A stretch of DNA of 64,000 nucleotides from Macrosoma leucophasiata (GCA_036365455.1 JAWQUS010000026.1:15766001-15830000), one strand, 5' to 3'; counted from the first letter of the stretch, positions 50,912-63,979 are shown. Notes: generated from the sequence alone by a model not told the origin. A program made the numbers and translations.

Positions 50912-51110
50912 CTAGCGGCCCGTACCGACTTCGCACGGTTGCAATTTATGTACTTACTTAATATTACGACTATGAATTGAGATGAATGCTATCCTATCTC
51001 TCAAGTTGGATCGAACTGCACATGGTGTGCGAATTTTATTATAATCGGTTAAGTGGTTTAGGAGTCCATTGAGGACAAACATTGTGACACGAGATTTATA
51101 TATATTAAGA
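50912..51110 (-). mobile_element. Helitron-like element, 199 bp
   Basis: Canonical A|TC (51110) and CTAG|T (50912) ends on the minus strand; body aagtggtttaggagtcc and gtgacacgag. Confidence 0.65.
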
Positions 51111-51602
51111 TAAACGTGCACTACACCTGAAAAGTCCGAAACAAATAAAGAGGTTGACGACCATGCTCCCAGATCGGCCATAAGCTCCTTTACGAGTTGT
51201 TTGCCATTTAAAATGGCTGAGAATATATATTTTGATGAAATAGTCTGAAGTCCCAACGGCCAACTTGTAGACTGATTCAGAGCATCTTGACGATAGCTTA
51301 GACAGACATGGAAAATTGTTTTTTGGAGGAATATACCAACAAAAACCTTTCTTTGGGTTTTGCAGCACATTTATTGGGTAATCGTGTGTTTTTTCATCAC
51401 GAAGGTTAACTGCCGAGCAATCACCATGTAATCGAAAGACTAGAACGATTTTTCATCTATAACGACTAAATATCTGCAAGAAATGCAACCTTTGGATGAT
51501 ACTCGAAAGGTTTTGCAATATTATTTTTTTGACCTACTGGAAGTAAAGACCCAATATCGGTGCTAAGGTCTGCAGGCATCATGATTAATCTCCTGCTAAA
51601 TC

Positions 51603-51652
51603 CTAGTGTTTTCAGCACACACCAGCATTGCGGTGTGTGCTGAAAACACTAG
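51603..51652. repeat. Perfect hairpin, 21-bp arms, 8-base loop
   Basis: ctagtgttttcagcacacac... and its exact complement around agcattgc. Confidence 0.9.
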
Positions 51653-53940
51653 ATGTTACCTACATTATTTCTATCATTTCTGTAGCAGAGCAGAACGCGC
51701 CCAAACCAAAAGGGTATGGACTTTCTTGTTTGGACATCCACCAAATTAAGATGTAACGGATAATGAAGTTCGAGATAATACTGTTATCTGAATTGTTACT
51801 TCCTGATTTTTTTTTGACGTGATAAAGTCTTAAACTCGATGAACACTGCACACACGAAAAAGTGTCACGTTCCGCCTGAGCCGAGCGTGCAAACGAGAGC
51901 GCGGAACAAGCGATAGAGAGGCACAATCGGCATCAAGGCTTCAGCGTTTGGCTTATGACTCTTATGAAGCCGAACTTTAAGAAAACATGCACGCATTTCT
52001 TAATGTTTCACGTAAAAGAATCGGCCGAAAACCGACTTTACCAACAAGGAATGTTTCTTAAAAAACATTTTTTGCATCCATACACTGATCTCACGAATAG
52101 AACATACAAAACCATATTAATATTCTCAAACCTGAACAATTGTATTCTAGAACTGCACCATTTGCAAGCCATGCACAACTCTATAGTCGAGGAAACGGTG
52201 AATTCTCAATAGATTCAGTGTTAGAACTCATGTGGAAGTTTCCATTCTCAAACAGATGGACTTTTATGTTGCGTTTGCATAGAGACGCGTCTTATAGAAG
52301 CTTGCACTCGTTAGAAATGCGCAGTCCGCGTGAATTTGAACACAAGCTTTGAATTTCGCTTGTTCGGGAGTGTCTTGGATGGGTAATGTTTCTTTGATCT
52401 TGATGCTTGCATTTTTATGGCTAGTATTTTCATGTAAAACGGATTCACTAAATACAGTAACTTAGTATGTTCGAGCCATCAATAGACGCAGTCGACCAAT
52501 CGGCCACACGACTGCCACCATAGGCATTATGGCGGCCACCGCGACCACCACACAAATTGTGAGACGTCATCGGGCTGCGGCATCATTGGTGGACGTATGA
52601 CTTCCGCTACGGCCAGCCAATGAAATCACCGGCTCGGCCACGGGTGGTAGGGCCATCAAGAAACTCGATGACCGTTAGAACTCTACAGAACTAAAAAGAT
52701 CGTTTTTCAAATCGCATTAAAATTGTACACCTGTATCTTTACGCATAATTAAACGCAAGTTGTTATAAAATTCCGCATTTAATTTAAATCTCCATCAAGT
52801 CGACGAGGACATCGCAAGGCCCTCAAATACATTGGTCCTTCGAGACGGATCCTGAAAAATCATCAACGACCTGTGGAAGAAAGCGGTGAAATACTTGGAG
52901 TCTGGAGTCTCTGGAGCAGTCTGGAATCTGAGCTAAGGCAGCAACCAAGCCAACCCACCTAAGACAGCAGTCAACCTAATGAATGACGAATGATTCTGCA
53001 TATGGTATTGAAAAAGTGCCTGTTCAATATTAATTTATTTTAGTAAAGTAGAAGGATTTTAAGACGTAGCGAGGAAATTTCACGATTTTTAATTCTTTTG
53101 GTTCGATGATATTATGCATAATAGTATACGTTTTTCAGTTTGTTATTCAAATAAGAGTTATTGGATGAAACGGAGGTACAGTTATTCTTTAGAGTCAGTG
53201 GGAAAATATCACAAGGAAAATTAACTATGTAGAATAAATGTCCGACAGAGCAATTTTTGTTTATTTGTCAATAAGTAAAGTAGATTCAAGAAATTGAATT
53301 GAACATTTTTGTGGCTAGTATTTTAGTATCAAAGGTTAGGTACACTATAATACATCGTTTAAATTAATTAAGGAATTTAAAAACAACTGAAAAATTATGT
53401 AGAGAGTGGAAATAGGATTATGATTACAATTCAGTAATTAAAATTTAAAAAAAATCCTTAAAATAATTAGGTAAAAACTTACAATGATACCAATGAACTA
53501 GATTATCAAAAATACAAGGTAAAACATAATAGAAATAAGGTAAGTAAGTACAAAATGTTTATTCAACTGTTAATAGCAGAACATTCATCATAATACCAGA
53601 AAATCTTGGATTTCTTTTCAAATAACCAAATGTTTCAAACAACTAAGGAGTAAAGATATTTTTGGAAGTGTTTCAGTTCTGACGTCAATGTATGTTTTTT
53701 TCCAAACAGACAGCGCTGTCGTCAGTTAATTCAAATTTAGATGTTATATCTATTTGTTTTATTACGTAATTTCATTTTACTGTGGCATTACCTGCTTCCC
53801 TATAGCAGCAATTTGAAAAGGAAATTGGAGTAGTAAAATTATATGAACATATAGAAGGAGTAAGGGTTATTGTATAGATAAAGAAAAATAGGGTCAATAG
53901 AACCTTTGAAGTTCAATAACAAAACTGTGAGTAGCGTGAG
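51653..53940. other. Interval without recognised gene
   Basis: Short frames on both strands (for example 51955-52212 plus) show no family. A GC-richer patch at 52490-52680 has rearranged ggccaccg/cggccac words and may be an unknown repeat. Confidence 0.4.
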
Positions 53941-53944
53941 TACT

Positions 53945-54265
53945 TTATTCATCATCATCATCATCATTTCAGCCAAAAGACGTCCACTGCTGAACAAAGG
54001 CCTCTCCCAAAGAATGCCACAACGAACGGTCCTGGGCCGCCCTCATCCAGCGATTGCCCTCGACCTTCACCAGGGCGTCAGTCCACCTCGTGCCTACGCT
54101 TCGTCTTCCGGTACGCGCATCCAGAACTCTTCTGTCCCAATGGTCGTCAGTTTTGCGAGCTATGTGACCTGCCCACTGCCACTTGAGTTTCGCTATTCGG
54201 TGAGCTATGTCGGTTACTTTGGTTCTCTTGCGGATCTCCTCATTTTTTATTCGATCTCGAGTACT
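53945..54265 (-). mobile_element. LINE reverse-transcriptase C-terminal relic
   Basis: The minus strand encodes HRIAKLKWQWAGHIARK, WMRAAQDRSL and EAFVQQWTSFG-like blocks, then a catcatcatcatcat-type tail. It belongs to a different subfamily from 3487-4130 and is frameshifted. Confidence 0.7.
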
Positions 54266-54324
54266 ATATTACATTTAATGAAATAAATAATTGATAGGGA
54301 AAGTAAGGTTATAGCAAGATAAAA

Positions 54325-54515
54325 AAACGTAACTTCAGGCAAAGGTAAATTGATTCAAGCAAACACCCACGATTCAACGGTTACGTCTTGGCCCTTGTAA
54401 CAGGTGGCGAGTTTATTAACTCTTTAGGCACATTACCAAACTCTGTTAATCCCAATAGCACCAGAGATAAAGAACAAAAAACCTTTTTCTCAGAAAGCCC
54501 AAGACTAATGAGGTA
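54325..54515 (-). mobile_element. SINE family B, diverged
   Basis: aacgtaacttcaggc, ggcccttgtaacaggtggcg, aatcccaatagcaccagaga. Confidence 0.5.
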
Positions 54516-54991
54516 GTTTACATATAAATCATAATAACTTAAAACTAACCAAAAAAAAACATAAAAAACTTCAAGATAAAGAAAAGCAATCTTCAACACT
54601 TCAATGCGACGATGCTATTATACCTATAGACATAAGGTCCCACGGAGTAAAATGAAGACGTGCTCCCAGTAACAGACGTCGCGCAATGAATATAATCTCG
54701 CAATCTATCTACAGACAAAAGATGATCTGTAACTCCAATCTCGAGTGGCTGGGAATTAGTCTGTAGACTCGCTATTGTCTAATGATGGTTATTAAGTTAT
54801 ATAATTTGATAGTTCAGTTATGTAGAAGGAATTGTAATTAATTGGCAAATAAATACAATTGAGAAAGTCTCGCTGTCTTATCCTGAGATGCACGAATTTA
54901 TTTTGACTTGCAGTCGAGCTTTCAACATGGTAAAAGAGCATAACGTCCAATACTATAGGCTTTTGGCTTTATGCTCTTTATTAAAGAAAAA

Positions 54992-55140
54992 TGTGAGAAA
55001 AAAAATACTTCAGGCGGGGGGAGGGCTTGAATCCGCCACCACTGGGAATCTAGTCTGGGGCTCTCCCATTTGAGCTACCGAAGTCCACGCCTGAATTTCG
55101 AATTTTTCCTTCACATTTATTGCATTGCCTTATAGCAGCA
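54992..55140 (-). mobile_element. tRNA-derived SINE family G
   Basis: Head on the minus strand: cttcggtagctcaaatggga, cttgaatccgcc; plus-side flank ttttccttcacatttattgc as at 2455-2580. Confidence 0.5.
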
Positions 55141-55726
55141 GTAGCGACATCTATTGCCAACAATGCTAGTTAGGCAACCGATGTAATAAACGTTGCAGTT
55201 TATTAAATATCGCAAAGAAATTTATGCTCTTTAACCATTTCGCTTATTTTTGCGATCTGTTACCATTTTTGCTCTTTTACTTTCCACGCCTAAAGTGTCT
55301 CCTTTCAGCTCCTTTTAATTGTTCAGTAAAACCCCTAGGGTCAAGATTTACCATCATATGTTCCAAGTATCCGGCGCCCACAACCATTCTTGACCTCCAG
55401 TAAAGTGTAATATAGGTATAATTTCCATTTTTTACCAAAACATACATTATGATTCGCATAATACAAAACAGACAATATTAATTGTTGCAAAAAAATTAAT
55501 GATCATAATTATAACAACTTAAAACAGATAACGATGATATTTTAATGCGGACATGGTACCTATTTTATTTTACAAAAAGATAATTAACTACTTTTGTTTT
55601 ATGACTGTTGTTTCGCATTTGTAATATCACAGCAGATAAATATGATTTCCTGAATAAACAATCAACAAAGTTTAAAAAAATACAGATCATATCATCTCTG
55701 ATATTCTTACTAAGTAGGTACCTACC

Positions 55727-55870
55727 TATTTTTACGGATTTATCTCGCGTATATTAAACTAAAATGATTGATTTTAAAAATCATTTTAGTTTAATATACG
55801 AGAGATAAATCCGTAAAAATAGTTTTATTTCAATGAGTGTAGCTCGAGAAAACCTAAGAACATATCAGGT
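55727..55870. mobile_element. Penelope-like terminus, snap-back
   Basis: 43-base arms (55727-55769 and 55779-55821) with one mismatch and a 9-base loop, followed by the terminal aatgagtgtagctcg...aacctaagaacatatc. Confidence 0.7.
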
Positions 55871-57790
55871 ACCTACCTACTATTGGTAGGTGAGTGAATT
55901 TCAACAACTACGATTTTTTGCCTAATTTTAGTGGAAATTTTTGTTTTTGAATTTATCAGTAATTCTTATTATTTATTTTCAAGAAATACCTATTGAGTTA
56001 TAAAACATGTAAAAGAAATCTATTTAATACTAAAAACTTCTAATATATGGACAAAACCGGAATTTGTAAGACACCAAAATTGATACCCGACTCCAAAGTT
56101 AGTAAATATGGCAACAAAATTGTTTTACTACAACGTAATTTTAATGAATCAATAAATCCTCATAATTATAGTGAATTAACATTTTATTAAAATGTTTCTT
56201 TTTATTTTTTTCGCAAATTTTCTAGTTTGAAAAAAAATTAGCATTTTTTTTTCTTTTCTCCTCTTTTCTGCAACCCTTATCCTCTCCAAGTACTCCGCGT
56301 GTGCTAACTTCGACTTTTTCCTAGCATGCAGAAACATTAATAATTTTGGTGTAGCAAAACCATTCTTGTCATACGTAAAACACCACCAAAATCACCAAAA
56401 TTAGACCACCAAAATTAGAAACTTGTATAAAATATTTATTTAAAATAAATATCACTAAACATACAATACTTATATTTGTGTCATTTTGAAATGATACCAA
56501 CCTTTATATTATAAATATGTATTAAAACACATACTCTTAAAAGGAACGATTTAAAACATCACACCAATATTGCACTTTTTTGTCCGATTACTTTGAAACT
56601 ACTTACTTTCGTTTTTGACGGGAAATAACAACAGGATAGCACGAAACTGTCATTGCTCCCCGTGAGCATCCTACTAAACGAAGATAATGGTGGAAATGTC
56701 ATCCTTAAGGGTGTATTGTGTACGAGCTAATTAATGATTTTATTATTCCCACCAACATTTTAGATTTTGCGCGGACAGCCCTTTGTAATTCCCTCTAGGA
56801 TAAAGTATTGCACTATATAAAATAATAAAATTGTCATCGAATACAATAACTAACGCTTAATAAAATAACATTAGTTATTTCTGGTAGACCAGTGCAGTTT
56901 TATTTAAACGGTGGTTAATACAAGAAAAACAGATTGTGGACGCGCCACCAAACTTAGAAACATGAGAAACATTTTGTTTTTTCTCTAATTTCCAAAATGT
57001 TTTCTACAAATATATTGATGGCCTCATCAAGAAATATAAGTCTATTTTCCTAAAAAAATAAACTGTATTACATATATATAGTTTAAGATACGATTTTCAG
57101 CGACGCCGTCTAAAATTTATGCTTGAGAAATTCACCCAGGAAAGGTACCATTTTACGGTCGAAATGCTGTTTTGAAGAAAACTTTTAGTATCTGATCCCA
57201 GTATGAAACGACTTTCACCGAGCAGGTCAACGGATGAAAAGTTTTTTATACAAAATTAAACATGTCAATAAATTATTTCAATCCAAAATATGATTGTTTT
57301 TTTTTGCATTTCTCTGGTTTGCCTAGAAGACAAATTCCATACCAATTTCTTTCACTAACAGTAGGTACAATAAGAATACAGTTAATCTGTCGGATAATAA
57401 AATTTATTTCCCTGTTTACCCCAAAGTTCTCGGATATCCCTTACACTCTTCTATTTAATACTGAGATCGCATTTTCTACTGTATATTGTAATGTACGACG
57501 GTACGTACTTGGCAGTTTATAGATATTGGTTCTAGAAATTGTATTCCTGTAATATCTATATTCGGTTTGTTTGTTCACATATTACGTACGGGGGATTCTA
57601 ATACTGTGCGTGTGATCTTATAATTGTATTAGGTTTCAAGTTGCCTTGTATGTGATGTCATGTATTGTTAAAAGGTAATAGGCAATTTCATTTTTCATAT
57701 ACTATAAAGAGCACTACACTATCGCATTAGATTCTGTTTGTAAAGATAGTTGTAAGGTTATTATTAAATAAATAAATAAATACAAAAAGT
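55871..57790. other. AT-rich interval, nothing recognised
   Basis: No repeat family or splice-supported exon found on either strand. Frame 57262-57522 (plus) is unsupported. Confidence 0.4.
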
Positions 57791-57791
57791 T

Positions 57792-57858
57792 AACCGCCTC
57801 GGTAGCCTAGTGGTAGCAGGCCACTAATACTACGCTGAGGTCCTAGGTTCGATTCCAT
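57792..57858 (+). mobile_element. SINE family B head
   Basis: cctcggtagcctagtggtag and taggttcgattcc; ends abruptly at repeat tail H (57860-58035). Confidence 0.65.
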
Positions 57859-58524
57859 AGAAATAGAAATAGAAAATATTTTTATTTCGAATAGATCTTT
57901 ACAGATACTTTCAAAACGTCAATAAATCATAAACTACCTAGAGCGAATAACCATTACATATAGTAAAGAAAAATCATATATTAATAGTAAATTAAAAATT
58001 AAAATTTAAACTATTTGGTTAAAACATAATAATCATAAAATTTTTCAATTCCTTCAATGATAATAAATGAAGAAAAAGAAAAACTTATTCGTCAAGATCA
58101 ATGTTATTCACTTAGCAGAGTTCCAAGTGCAGTCACTACTGAGAAGAACTCCGCTACCCAACAAACTCAGTAAGAGCTCTTTTAAATGAAAGCTTAAATC
58201 TAGTACAGATTATCGTGAAAAATCAAATAATGTCAACGTCCATAGCATAGATGCAAACCAGAACAGACCAGTCCCCACCAACAGCACCCATTCACGAGTA
58301 TGACGCATGTGACAGCCATTGCCCTCCTCGACCATTTTAGAGGGAAGTGAGCAACCCATAAGGTTGTAAGTGCATAATCTGTCTGCCACTAATGCTATCT
58401 TCACACAGTAGGCACTTAGGTACAGTCCCAGTACCTAAGTGCACTGCTCTACAGTAAACACACCTCGTCACATCGTCTCACAGAGCGCGCGAACTCTTTT
58501 TTTAAATTAAATTATTATTATTAC

Positions 58525-58668
58525 GTAACTTCACGCCTGTAATCCCCGAAGGGGTAGGCAGAGGTAAATACATGCAAAAACCCACGATTCGCCGGTTACG
58601 TTTTGGCCCATGTGGCGAGCCTGTTGACATTACCGAACTTCGAGTGACTGGGAATTTTCCAGAAATCA
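58525..58668 (-). mobile_element. SINE family B, tail half
   Basis: gtaacttcacgcctgtaatc to tgggaattttccagaaat. Confidence 0.7.
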
Positions 58669-58765
58669 CATTATTAGGTACATTATATAGTAACTTACCT
58701 AATCATTATAGAAAAGGCACGTGTGAACTTTTCTTTTCGTAAAGAAATATAAAGTGGTACTTAAG

Positions 58766-59062
58766 TTAACTGGTGGTAGAGCTCCAGTGACGGAGCTCGC
58801 GGGCGTAGGCACCACCGCATTACCTAATTTACTTGCCGCTAAATGGTAGTGTTCAGCACTATCGTGTTCCGGTCAGGTGGTAATGTACGGCCCTGTAATT
58901 TTCGGCACAGAGGCATAACAACTTAGGCCTCAGGGGTGGTAACGCATCTGCATTTGGCCTTGGTCTTCATGTGGGTGTCTATAGGCTGCAGTCATCACTT
59001 AACATCAATGTGAACTGCATGCTTGTTTGCCACTTCCATTACATAAAAAAATAAAAAAAAAG
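58766..59062 (+). mobile_element. SINE-like family A, full copy
   Basis: aactggtggtagagctccag to acataaaaaaataaaaaaaa; inserted in the middle duplication unit. Confidence 0.8.
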
Positions 59063-59336
59063 TTCTAAGTTGGGACATCCTTAATGACAAACGTATGCGA
59101 GTAGAGAGGTAGTCGTAAATATGATGATAATGTCGAAGTCTTGTGAACTTCGTAACACGTATTTGATTGGTAGTGTCCGTGTGGCGTATTCAAAATAGGG
59201 ATTGTAAATGAGATTATTCTAAATTTGATCAGAAATAGGACTCCAGTGAAAGAGCACGAGTGTGTTTAAGTGTATCTGTCTGCCGCTAATGCTTTCTTCA
59301 CACAGTGGGTGGGACAATACCTACCTAAGTGACTCT

Positions 59337-59699
59337 GGGGCCGTTCAAGTATTACGTCAGCACTATGGGGGGTGGGGGGTCTTTGCTCTGCTTATTTTGG
59401 ATGACATGGGGGGTAGGGGAGTCTAGATGATGATTACGTCATCGGTAGTTATTTACTTATTGCGTCAGTAAAATCTAATCTCTATTCTAAAGCTATTTTC
59501 TTATTTTTAAAATTATAATTACAACATTATAATATTATAATTATAATATTGAAATAAAAATACTTTAATTGAAAAATGTTTACGTAAGCATGGGGGGAGC
59601 TCTTACCCCCAGAGCTTTGCTTACTTTTACTGACAAGGGGGATGGGGGGGGGGGTAAAGAATTGTAATAAATCTGCTTACGTAATACTTGAATGGCCCC
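59337..59699. mobile_element. MITE with 26-bp inverted ends, GGGGCCRTTCAAGTATTACG
   Basis: Ends at 59337 and 59699 mirror each other through tacgt.agca. TCT flanks both sides, and the other duplication units show the empty site. Confidence 0.75.
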
Positions 59700-60696
59700 T
59701 CTTCTACAGTAAAGACACAGCGTCGCATTGTCTCTCCGAGTGCGATGTTGGGAAAATCACAACTAGGTTTATTAGGTATAAGTTACATTATGACAAAAAT
59801 AGTTTTATTTCAAAGTGAATGAAACGCAAATTCATTATTTTATTTCAGTTTTAGTTTTTTTCAACTGAATAATTATTATTTAAGAAACTGGAAATAACAA
59901 ATGAAGTTTTTTAGAAAGGGTAACTCCAAAACAATTAATTGAAATCACATGTCATATTTACGTAAGACAGTAACGTTACGTACCCATTGTAAATAAGGCA
60001 CGTGTGAATTTTTCTTCTCCAACAGAAACATAAAGCTCTAACTTGGGACATGTTTAATAGGAATCTATGCGAGTTGGAGGCCGGAGGCCTTCGTAAATAT
60101 GATAATAATGTCGGAGTCTTGAGAACTTCGTAATACGTATTTGATTAAAGTCCGTGTGGCGCGTTCACAATGGAAATATTTAGATGAAGTCATTCTAGAT
60201 ATGTCTAGAAAATTCAAATGAAAAAACTCCAATGGATGTGAGTGCATGACCGAATGTTTGACGCTTATGCTTTCTTCACACAGTGGGCGGGACAGTATCT
60301 TCCTAAGTGATGCTTGAGCTTGAGTAAAGTTACTGCGTAGCGTCGTCACTCTTCCAAGCGCCGTGTTGGGTAAAATCATGGGTTAGTTACGTTATTTTTA
60401 TAAAATTATTGACTTATAAAACATTTAGACAAAAATAGTTTAATTCAATGTGATAGGTTTAGAAAAGAAAATGTATTACTGGCAAGCGGGATATTAGCCG
60501 CGGGCCTTTATTAGGATAGCGTGCGGACAACACTAAATTTTTTTAGAAAAAAGAGATTTAAAAAAAAGTATAATAATTGGCGAATTGCCTGTGTGCATGA
60601 ACACATGCATTCATCTCTCCTTACACCTCCGGGGAATTTAGATGTGACGCATTCACACCTAGAAGTTACCTACTTTTTATATTTAAAACTACCCGC

Positions 60697-60735
60697 GACC
60701 ACGGCTCGTGCAACCGAGCCGAAATGTCGGTATAA
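60697..60735 (+). repeat. Hairpin plus GAAATGTC, hammerhead-like relic
   Basis: gaccacggctcgtgcaaccg then agccgaaatgtcgg. The layout resembles 2749-2785 (gaccacggcc...ggccgaaacgtcg). Confidence 0.35.
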
Positions 60736-61147
60736 AGGTAAAAAAGTATATATTTTTATCGAAAATATTATCGCGTAACGATCCGATTTTAAAAATGTGT
60801 GTGATAAATGTGAAACGCGAGTGTTTTAAAAGTTATATTTAAAACAGTTTCAGAAACATTTGACTTAGAGAAAGACGTTACGTTTCGTTACATACCTACG
60901 TTTCGTTACATACCAAAGTTAGAACCTAACTCGAACAATGTAGTGATCTGCAACATCCCGCGACAAGTTCAATTATGTCCAACAAGTTTGCAGTAGACTT
61001 ACTGCCGACAATCCGCGGCTGCACAACCACCGCACGTAGTGCTGTATGCCTGACCTCATAGTTGTAGGAGAAGCGATAAGCGATTTCATATGCCTGTTGC
61101 TTTTTATTGTAATCGGACAAATGTCGTCGAGTAGTCTCTATTAACTT

Positions 61148-61335
61148 TACTGGTGATAGAGTGTTAGAACTCGAGAGCAGACGCATTTCCATGGCATTCA
61201 TTCAAATGGCAGCACTATCGTATTCTGGTTAAATGGTGATGTATGGATCCTCGCGTATGGCAGCGCATCTGCATATTGACCTCAGTTTTTTGTGTAGTTT
61301 AGGCCATGACTATGCAGGTCACTTACCATACAAAA
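61148..61335 (+). mobile_element. SINE-like family A, old copy
   Basis: tactggtgatagagtgttag, agcactatcgtattctggtt, ending in tacaaaaaaaac. Confidence 0.55.
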
Positions 61336-61339
61336 AAAA

Positions 61340-63660
61340 CTACGCTGAGCAAGCGGCACTCGCAGATATATGCATAGACACTCAGCTTAAATAATGAAGT
61401 AAGTGCCTACTCTTCACTCGGCTTAGGTCGTTAATGGACGAGTAAGATAAATTCGATTAGGGATATGCAACCATTGCCTTAGTCATTAAGTCATCTGTTG
61501 ATAATCGAAACAACGACTTGTGGGCTGTGCCTTCTTAGGCTGGAACGGAAAATAAACTTTATTTGCGAGATAAACAAACAGCAATTAATTTTGACTGTTA
61601 GAAAGCACACCGAACTATTGAAGGTGTAAGAAATATAAGAAAACAGTTTTGTATTCGTATTTGCCATTTTCTTCGCAATATTCAGAATAATATTTTCCAA
61701 AACATTACTTGGAAATTTGAATTCTTCGTAACAAAGATAATTTTGCCAAACCAGCCAGCTAGCGGCTTTCAATACACTTCCCAACAAACAGCACATCATT
61801 TTGATTTCCATAGATTAAAGATAAAAGGGTTTTATACTGCTCAACCAAATTGAATTACTTTGCTCGATGTTTTTGATTTCATTAATAAAAAGCCAATTTT
61901 ATCTTAGATTGTAACACGTATTATTTCAAATTGAGTTGAATTGTAGAGCTACATTCAACATACTCAACTGCTTTAAAATAAAAAAAAAATTGTGACCATA
62001 GAGTGATACGGACTAAAAAAAACACAGTTAATTAGTAAGGGTTTCTCGTTTTTAAATTAACAAATTTAAATCATGTTGTCAATTCTCTTTCCATTTTTTC
62101 TTTAACTTTTTAAATCACGAACTTACTTAATGTAACGTAATAAGTGTAAACTTTTATACAAACATTCTGTCCGCTATTTGGTGTGCCAAAATGTTATCGC
62201 AGTCGAGTAAATAATGCGCACACGCAGTAAAAATGCCAACACAAATACCTCGTTTTTTGAAAAATTATGATGCTCTTTTAAATACTATTGTTCAATGATG
62301 CACAACACAGTTGTGGTTAAAGGGTTTTGTCCAGCAGTGATGATGAATAAATGTCATATTTTATATTATTCTCATTATTAACACTTGCAACTTTATAAAT
62401 ATAAGAAAAAATGAAAACAAAAATGTATTTTTCAAAAACCTACGCCGACAACCGACCGTCTAATTTCTCTTTCCCTTTTTTTTGATAAGTAATGTAAGTA
62501 TCTATTTTCGTAAAAAAAAAATACTTTTCAATAGCTAAATCACATAGTTGTCTTTGATTCATAAAACACTATATTACTAGGCTTAATTTCACTTCAAAAG
62601 TTATCAGTAAGCTCAAACAGCAGTTAATTTGCATAACAATAAAACCATTGTCACAGACTCACCCGTAAGCCAACTAGAGCGTACAATCGCTCTCCGCTAT
62701 CGCTTATACCGAAGCACAACCTTACTGTATTCAGCAAGCGGATGTTGTGCCGATGTGTTGGGCCATTAAAACTGTTACAAGCGGATGTAATCTCTACGCA
62801 ATTTTAAAATGCTACATTTTTGTACCAGACGGTTTAGTGCCGCTATAAAAAGTTTAGTGCTTTTATACGTTTAATAAGATCGTTAATTGCGCAGATTTGA
62901 TGTGTAATAAAACTATTATGTTAAGAAATAACTTTCACATAATATTTTTTTTTAAAGTCAGACCTTTCTTCTCTAGAGAACCTACTTAATGAAAGCATTA
63001 TTGTGTATTTTATACATGATCTATTAAATATCATTTCTAAAGTAAAGCTGTAAAGTATACGAATATGGAAAAGTTACTGTGATATGGTTAAATATTCATA
63101 AGGAAGGAGGTAAACTTCATAACAACAATATTGTAGGTTATTTAGAAGTTTTCTCAATGAAGCATTTTTATCTGGACTCTACCTTTGACACTCATCTTAA
63201 CTCAAAAATCCTCAAATCATGAGAAACACTTTTTTTCGAAATGGATTACCTATTTTCCACTTGCGTTCATCGATACCGAGCTTAGGTTACTTTTAGGACC
63301 TAAAATCATACATCTTACTTAACGTATAATTTAAAAATTTATACTTTTTAAGCCGATAGGCACCTAATTGCTTTAATGACATCGAATAAAACGAAATTTA
63401 TTGTATTGCATCATTCCATGCAATATCATCAAGGAATGCTGCAGTTATATGTTGTTTTCTGAGCCAACAATTAAGTGCGTCGCCAATATACCGGATAGAA
63501 TAAAATTTACATAATCATGCCCACCATTAACTAAAATTCTCTATAAATAGAGATGAAATATAAAGCTTCAATAAAACTTTCAACGGTTTCGTTTCAAAGT
63601 TTTAATGCACGATAAAACAAAAGCAGTAAAAAGCTGACAGAAACAAAAAAAAAACACATA
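61340..63660. other. AT-rich interval, nothing recognised
   Basis: Probably first-intron sequence of Fe65. A 106-codon minus frame (61811-61491) is AT-driven and has no splice or homology support. Confidence 0.4.
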
Positions 63661-63665
63661 ATTAC

Positions 63666-63745
63666 CTCCACAAATTGAGAATGAAAATATACACATAAGT
63701 CGGTATATACACGTTTAGTTGCGTGAAAGATTGGTTCAGGCACAT
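63666..63745 (-). CDS. Possible first coding exon of Fe65
   Basis: ATG at 63745-63743 opens 26 codons (MCLNQSFTQLNVYIP...) up to donor GTAATT (63665). It leaves in phase 2, exactly the phase required by the 39-nt exon at 44808. It lies just downstream (minus sense) of a CpG-rich block. Splicing across 19 kb is inferred, and the exon could be non-coding or belong to another gene. Confidence 0.3.
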
Positions 63746-63905
63746 TGTGCCGTCTCGTGGCGTCGTGTCAAAGTCGCCGGTTGCGTGGCCCGCATCCGGA
63801 AGCGGTGCACGATCGATGCACCGCCACGACACGGCTGCGCAGTGCGGAGGCCGATGAACTCGCCGAACAACCCTCGAATGACGTCGGACTCCGTCCGGGT
63901 TGCAA
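63746..63905 (-). promoter_or_regulatory. CpG-rich block, possible promoter/5' UTR
   Basis: About 60% GC with many CpGs, against a ~33% GC background. It includes the hairpin gcggtgcacgatcgatgcac. No TATA box or clear initiator can be fixed. Confidence 0.3.
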
Positions 63906-63979
63906 CTCGAATAGGTTATGGTAGGGCGAAAAATACCCCGTCAAGACGTTACGTTGTTGCACTTTGTTTTTTATGGGCA

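Larger units (their letters stand above)
58205..60370. repeat. Threefold local duplication
   Basis: Unit ends at 58370-58500, 59268-59760 and 60250-60370 share ctaatgctttcttcacacag and cctaagtg-type sequence. Longer upstream parts match between 58690-59200 and 59985-60180 (aaggcacgtgtgaa, acttcgtaa.acgtatttgat). The middle unit carries a SINE and a MITE that the others lack. Confidence 0.75.

Noticed and set aside
51955..52352. Overlapping 70-85-codon plus frames
   Set aside because: No recognisable motif, no good acceptor/donor pair, AT-driven composition.
61491..61811. 106-codon minus frame
   Set aside because: Phe/Ile/Asn-rich, as expected by chance from AT-rich DNA; no homology recognised.
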